DNA of 7,777 nt, taken from positions 1 to 7,777 of the forward strand of contig JADGCR010000100.1 of the NCBI GenBank assembly GCA_015228895.1. The letters run 5' to 3'. The translations under genes were made by a program, and so were the position numbers. Source of the stretch: Magnetococcales bacterium. GTDB taxonomy: Bacteria; Pseudomonadota; Magnetococcia; Magnetococcales; Magnetaquicoccaceae. The notes under the pieces are model-generated. The model was not told the DNA's origin. It did not search any database and saw only the letters and a list, made by a program, of their open reading frames with translations. Below, piece by piece: positions 5,803-7,777 of this stretch (positions are counted from its first letter, which is position 1; every line of letters starts with the position of its first letter).

Positions 5803-6210
5803 ATGGGACTGCTCGGCTCGATACCGCTATTCACCTACTTCCTGGTCATCCTCAACGGGCTCATCTTCGCCCACAAGATCCAGCTGGAAATCCTGCCCGC
5901 CACCCCGGTCTACGCCATCGCTCTCACCTCCGGGGGGGCGCTGACCTTCACGGTGGCCGACATCCTGATCCTGGCCGGGGTGCTCGCCCTCTACATCGAG
6001 ATCTTCAAGGCGACCCGCTCCGGCACCGAATCCATCGTGGACCACCTGCTCTCCATGGTGGTCTTCGTCTTCTATCTGGTGGAATTCCTGATCTTCGCCC
6101 CGGCCGGGACCATACTGTTTCTGATCTTCACCGTCATGTCGTTCCTGGACGTGGTGGCGGGCTTCACGGTGACCATCTCCACCGCGCGCCGGGATGTGGG
6201 GCGCTCGTAA
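5803..6210 (+). CDS. Conserved four-helix inner-membrane protein of unknown function
   Basis: The protein has 135 residues and four predicted membrane helices, about 7-23, 48-67, 80-98 and 102-124, with short loops. I recall a similar pattern from uncharacterised proteobacterial proteins: T-V-A-D near 50-53, EIFKATRSGTESIVDHLLSM at 66-85, VEFLIF, and a C-terminal DVVAGFTVTISTARRD at 116-131. No catalytic or metal-binding motif is apparent and no function is known to me. The charged KATR...VDH segment between helices 2 and 3 is the likeliest functional site. I chose the ATG at 5803 over an in-frame TTG at 5755, because the latter adds a 16-residue polar stretch and overlaps the candidate promoter. 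No clear ribosome site precedes 5803. Of 13 Phe codons 12 are TTC, matching the GC-rich right half of the window. It diverges from htpG and converges on the polyferredoxin gene. Confidence 0.8.
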   Translation: MGLLGSIPLFTYFLVILNGLIFAHKIQLEILPATPVYAIALTSGGALTFTVADILILAGVLALYIEIFKATRSGTESIVDHLLSMVVFVFYLVEFLIFAPAGTILFLIFTVMSFLDVVAGFTVTISTARRDVGRS

Positions 6211-6216
6211 GCGCCC
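6199..6216. terminator. 7-bp stem with tetraloop at the convergent gene ends
   Basis: Bases gggcgct (6199-6205) and agcgccc (6210-6216) pair around the loop cgta and span the TAA stop (6208-6210) of the membrane protein gene. The facing gene ends at 6220, so the two stop codons are only 9 bases apart. The hairpin is the only candidate shared terminator. There is no T-run on either side. Confidence 0.35.
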
Positions 6217-6219
6217 GGA

Positions 6220-7695
6220 TCACAACAGCATCCGGTTCTCCCGGGAGCGGCTCTCCCCCACCGAACTGACCCGGATCGCCGCCTTGCCCACCACCGGGCA
6301 CTTGTTCTCGCAGATGCCGCAGCCGATGCAGAGATCCGGCTGCACGAAAGGCCGTTTCAGCGTCACCTTGCGATCTTTCTCCCGTCCGGTCACCTCCACG
6401 GTTTCGTACCAGATCGCCTTCGGAGAGGTGGGACACATCTCCTCGCAGACGATGCAGGGCACGTCCATGGCCCAGGGGAGGCAGCGCCCGCGCTCGAAAA
6501 AGGCGGTGCCGATGCGGATCGGCCCTGCGAAAGGCTTCACCCCCACCTTTTCCGGAACCGTGATGGGCCGGATCGCCGCCGTGGGGCAGACCTGGCCGCA
6601 CAGCACGCAATGGTGCTCGCAGTAGCCGACCGTGTTGATCAGCAGCGGGGTCCAGAGCCCTTCCAGCCCCGCCTCCAGCAGGGCGGGCTGCAACACATGG
6701 GTGGGACAGACCCGCATGCAGAGCCCGCACTTGATGCAGCGGGCGAGGAAGTCCACTTCCGTCAGCGCCCCCGGAGGACGGATCACCTCGGCGGCCACCA
6801 CGCTGCGCGCCGACAGGGAGCCCTTCAGCACCGGCAGCGCCAACAACCCCACCGCCACGCTTTCGGCCAGACGGCGCCGCTCCATGTCCAGGGGCCGCCC
6901 CACCGAGCTGCGCTCCCTGGCCAGTCCGTAATGCAACGCCCCTTCGCCGCACGCCGCGACGCAGTTGAAGCAGACCAGGCATTCGGTATGCCGCACCCGG
7001 CTGTCCGGATCCGCCGCCCCCTGGCAGGCGTAGAGGCACTTGCCGCACCCCACGCACTTCTCCACATCCCGGCGGATGCGCAGCAAAGACCATTGGGAGA
7101 AGAAGCCCAGCAGCGCTCCCAGGGGACAGAGGGTGCGACACCAGAAGCGGGTGATGAAGCGGTTGGAGAGCAGCAGCAGGATCAGGAGCGCCCCCACCAG
7201 CACGCCGCCCTGATAGATCCGGTGCTCCCCGGCGGGGATAAGCGCGATGATGAAGGAACGGTAAACGAGCGCGATGGGATCCAGCAGTCCGATCTGCAAG
7301 GCGCCAAAACCGGCCAAGAGAATCAACACCGCCAGCAGGTAGTACTTGATCCGGTACCAGGGGCGGTAGCGGTTGCGCTCGTACTCCTCGGAAGGCCGCT
7401 TGCGGTTGAAAAAATAACTCAAGAACTGGTTCAGGCTGCCCAGCGGGCAGATCCAGGAGCAGAAGAAACGCCCCAGGAACAGGGTGGGAATCAGGATCGC
7501 CAGGGCCAGGGCCAGACCCAGATAGAGGGTGCGGCTGGTGAAAAAGGTGGCAAGCGCGGTGAGGGGATCCAGCTCCAGCAGCAGGCCGACCTCGTACCCC
7601 TTGAGGCGGGAGAAATCGGTCACCCAGAGCAGGAACAGCAACAGGCAGAAGAAGAAGAGCGCCCAGACGCGCCGCACGTCGCGCAGGTTGTTCAT
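6220..7695 (-). CDS. NapH/MauN-NapG/MauM fusion-type polyferredoxin membrane protein
   Basis: This 491-residue protein has two parts. The first (about 1-260) is NapH-like: membrane helices near 10-26, 55-75, 117-137 and 163-177, two CxxxCP motifs (C79SWIC83P, C186RTLC190P), and two [4Fe-4S] motifs at C214/217/220/224 and C239/242/245/249. The second (about 305-475) is NapG/MauM-like, with Cys groups at 320/323/326/330, 359/363/366/370, 405/414/417/421 and 456/459/462/466. Up to six clusters are therefore possible. Between them, ERRRLAESVAVGLLALPVL (272-290) looks like a degenerate Tat signal used as an internal membrane segment. NapH and NapG are normally separate proteins that pass electrons from quinol to periplasmic nitrate reductase; MauN and MauM serve methylamine dehydrogenase. 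The likely job is moving electrons from the quinone pool across the membrane, but no partner enzyme is in view. The start ATG at 7695 has only a weak GGAA upstream. The stop at 6220 faces the membrane protein gene. Confidence 0.88.
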   Translation of the reverse strand: MNNLRDVRRVWALFFFCLLLFLLWVTDFSRLKGYEVGLLLELDPLTALATFFTSRTLYLGLALALAILIPTLFLGRFFCSWICPLGSLNQFLSYFFNRKRPSEEYERNRYRPWYRIKYYLLAVLILLAGFGALQIGLLDPIALVYRSFIIALIPAGEHRIYQGGVLVGALLILLLLSNRFITRFWCRTLCPLGALLGFFSQWSLLRIRRDVEKCVGCGKCLYACQGAADPDSRVRHTECLVCFNCVAACGEGALHYGLARERSSVGRPLDMERRRLAESVAVGLLALPVLKGSLSARSVVAAEVIRPPGALTEVDFLARCIKCGLCMRVCPTHVLQPALLEAGLEGLWTPLLINTVGYCEHHCVLCGQVCPTAAIRPITVPEKVGVKPFAGPIRIGTAFFERGRCLPWAMDVPCIVCEEMCPTSPKAIWYETVEVTGREKDRKVTLKRPFVQPDLCIGCGICENKCPVVGKAAIRVSSVGESRSRENRMLL

Positions 7696-7727
7696 GGCCG
7701 GTGTTCCGTGCCGGGTTGCGGGGCCGG

Positions 7728-7750
7728 AAAAAGGCGCCGCCTGCGGCGGC
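7728..7750 (-). terminator. Intrinsic terminator formed by repeat copy 2, upstream of the polyferredoxin gene
   Basis: On the - strand GCCGCC-GCA-GGCGGC (7750-7736) is followed by GCC and TTTTT (7732-7728), the layout of an intrinsic terminator. It would end a - strand transcript entering from beyond the window. It lies only about 32 bases before the ATG at 7695, leaving little room for a separate promoter, so it could instead be a leader attenuator. Confidence 0.5.
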
Positions 7751-7772
7751 CTGTTGGGCGCGCTGCGCGGAT
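7733..7772. repeat. Dispersed palindromic repeat, copy 2
   Basis: This copy shares an exact 19-mer (7733-7751) and an 18-base second block (7755-7772, 16 of 18 identical) with the element at 3480-3518. The spacer between blocks is three bases here and two in the other copy. It reaches nearly to the window edge, so its right limit is unknown. Confidence 0.75.
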
Positions 7773-7777
7773 TGCTG

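Noticed and set aside
6164..7141. A 325-codon - strand frame overlapping the polyferredoxin gene
   Set aside because: It is a frame-shifted shadow of the iron-sulfur protein, rich in Gly, Arg and Ala without motifs, while the main frame has eight ordered Cys motifs.
1..7777. tRNA or rRNA genes, CRISPR arrays, insertion sequences, prophage genes
   Set aside because: I looked for cloverleaf arms with CCA ends, regularly spaced repeats, transposase motifs and terminal inverted repeats with target duplications, and found none beyond the two REP-like copies.

Overview
The window comes from a Gram-negative bacterium, most likely a pseudomonadote. The pointers are a bacterial HtpG without an MEEVD tail, a NapH/NapG-type iron-sulfur membrane protein, and a small four-helix membrane protein of a type I associate with alphaproteobacteria. 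The lineage call is inference only. Base composition is uneven. Single-line hand counts give about 42% and 40% G+C at 721-780 and 961-1020, 58% at 4501-4560 and 72% at 6541-6600. The left third is therefore visibly more AT-rich than the right.

Left region (1-3393, all on +). It opens with the last 38 codons of an unidentified gene whose tail resembles the C-terminal acetyltransferase-like domain of FkbH/HAD-IIIC proteins. A 334-base gap with nested inverted repeats follows. Then come three tightly packed genes: a free-standing acyl carrier protein, an MBOAT-family membrane O-acyltransferase, and a membrane-anchored SGNH-hydrolase-like protein. Carrier plus MBOAT plus anchored SGNH protein has the same logic as DltC-DltB-DltD (D-alanylation of teichoic acid) and the AlgI/AlgJ/AlgX alginate acetylation machinery. 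The likely job is to move an acyl group from a cytoplasmic carrier across the membrane onto a surface polymer. If the upstream fragment really is FkbH-like, the acyl group could be a glyceryl- or related hydroxyacyl-thioester made in situ. That would be an unusual surface modification, and it is the most interesting hypothesis here.

Middle region (3394-5802). A 256-base gap between convergent genes holds several stem-loops and one copy of a GC-rich palindromic repeat. Then htpG (Hsp90) lies on the - strand, with a good ribosome binding site and a candidate sigma-32-like promoter. The divergent spacer carries an 11-base direct repeat with a 22-base period, overlapping a dyad.

Right region (5803-7777). 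A conserved small membrane protein of unknown function on + converges, with only 9 bases between stop codons, on a 491-residue polyferredoxin on -. The polyferredoxin looks like a NapH/MauN-type quinol-interacting domain fused to a NapG/MauM-type ferredoxin, with a Tat-like segment kept at the junction. A second copy of the palindromic repeat sits directly upstream of it and ends in a T-run on the - strand, so it doubles as an intrinsic terminator. I saw no tRNA or rRNA gene, CRISPR array, transposase or phage gene.
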